From Amaricoccus sp. (lineage in GTDB: Bacteria > Pseudomonadota > Alphaproteobacteria > Rhodobacterales > Rhodobacteraceae): 63,868 bases of DNA. Of the stretch, positions 63,643 to 63,868 are shown piece by piece. Each line of letters starts with the position of its first letter. Positions within the stretch are counted from its first letter, which is position 1. A model generated the notes under the pieces. It was not told the origin of the DNA and ran no database searches. It saw only the letters and a program-made list of their open reading frames with translations. Both the position numbers and the translations under genes were made by a program. Location: positions 1-63,868 of the forward strand of contig NZ_JAGOMQ010000026.1 in assembly GCF_017993425.1 (NCBI RefSeq), given 5' to 3'.

Positions 63643-63868
63643 GGGCCTGTTGAGATTCAGGATTCCGCTGGCGCGGCAGTTCTGATTCAAGCTCCCAAAA
63701 GGGAGCAGTGAATGACGAGGATGATCCTGACGGACGCGCAGTGGGCGCTGGTCGAGCCGCATTGTCTGGGAAAGGCGACGGACCCGGGCCGCACGGGCGG
63801 CGATGGACGGCGGTTCTTCGAAGGGGTGCTCTGGATCGCGCGGACCGGCAGTCCTTGGCGCGACCTGC
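63643..63868 (+). mobile_element. Second IS5-family element, left end
   Basis: Directly at the TA that borders the previous element, a new terminal sequence GGGCCTGTTGAGATTCAGG begins at 63643. It runs out of the window. The element differs in sequence from its neighbour, so this is a separate insertion using the adjacent CTAG-like target. Confidence 0.75.
63712..63868 (+). CDS. IS5-family transposase OrfA, partial
   Basis: The first 52 codons of an IS427-group OrfA: MTRMILTDAQWALVEPHCLG, then GGDGRRFFEGVLWIARTGSP and WRDL. ATG 63712 is preceded by GGGAG. The gene is cut by the window edge. Confidence 0.85.
   Translation, partial: MTRMILTDAQWALVEPHCLGKATDPGRTGGDGRRFFEGVLWIARTGSPWRDL

Overview
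The window is a very GC-rich (roughly 70% or more by eye) stretch of an alphaproteobacterial chromosome, most likely Rhodobacterales or a near relative. The assignment rests on several conserved gene blocks: rpoZ ... rsh, DUF2062, pdxJ; pmbA, an inositol-monophosphatase-like gene, DUF4170, waaA, lpxK; coaBC-dut; a class I phaC; pcs; bmt next to sufE; and an alphaproteobacterial-type SOS box. No rRNA or tRNA gene was recognised.

Layout. 0-5 kb: an aldo/keto reductase and two tandem, closely similar cobalamin-binding radical SAM proteins, all on the minus strand. 5-13 kb: an SDR, then rpoZ, a histidine kinase with a single-domain receiver, rsh (ppGpp synthetase/hydrolase), DUF2062, pdxJ and rpsD. 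The kinase/receiver pair sits inside the usual rpoZ-rsh neighbourhood. 13-29 kb: an ion-transporter-superfamily permease, a LacI-type regulator, and a divergent ten-gene hemicellulose operon (CUT1 sugar ABC transporter, GH2 beta-mannosidase, TIM-barrel isomerase, Gfo/Idh/MocA oxidoreductase, aldo/keto reductase, GH43 beta-xylosidase, NAD-dependent epimerase/uronate-dehydrogenase-like protein). It imports and degrades mannose/xylose-containing oligosaccharides under an apparent LacI operator. 29-38 kb: envelope and cofactor housekeeping genes (pmbA, phosphatase, SDR, 1-Cys peroxiredoxin, DUF4170, waaA, lpxK, coaBC, dut). 38-47 kb: TetR regulator, a secreted three-repeat protein, phaC, a lipoprotein, a 40-residue membrane protein behind an SOS box, recG, a PQQ-type sugar dehydrogenase and a secreted nuclease. 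48-58 kb: pcs, a small anchored protein followed by tandem degenerate copies of its own 3' end, a lipase-like hydrolase, a membrane protein, bmt, sufE, a lipoprotein, the decayed remains of a zeta-toxin locus, rnd and trkH. 58-63.9 kb: transposase debris, an iron-complex-type ABC transporter divergent from a methyltransferase, then stacked insertion sequences.

The non-coding part is unusually rich. Three related ~320-bp MITE-like elements lie at about 29.0, 38.0 and 54.6 kb; two still have inverted ends and 9-10-bp target duplications. A small inverted-repeat element with a CATTGAT core lies just 3' of four genes, always in the same sense as the gene. A structured ~200-bp repeat lies between two separate pairs of convergent genes. 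There are several minisatellite-like arrays. The best candidates for new biology are the SOS-box-controlled small membrane protein (42.5-42.7 kb), the tandem radical SAM pair with a CX4CX2C cluster motif, the kinase/receiver pair embedded in the stringent-response locus, and the CATTGAT 3' elements.
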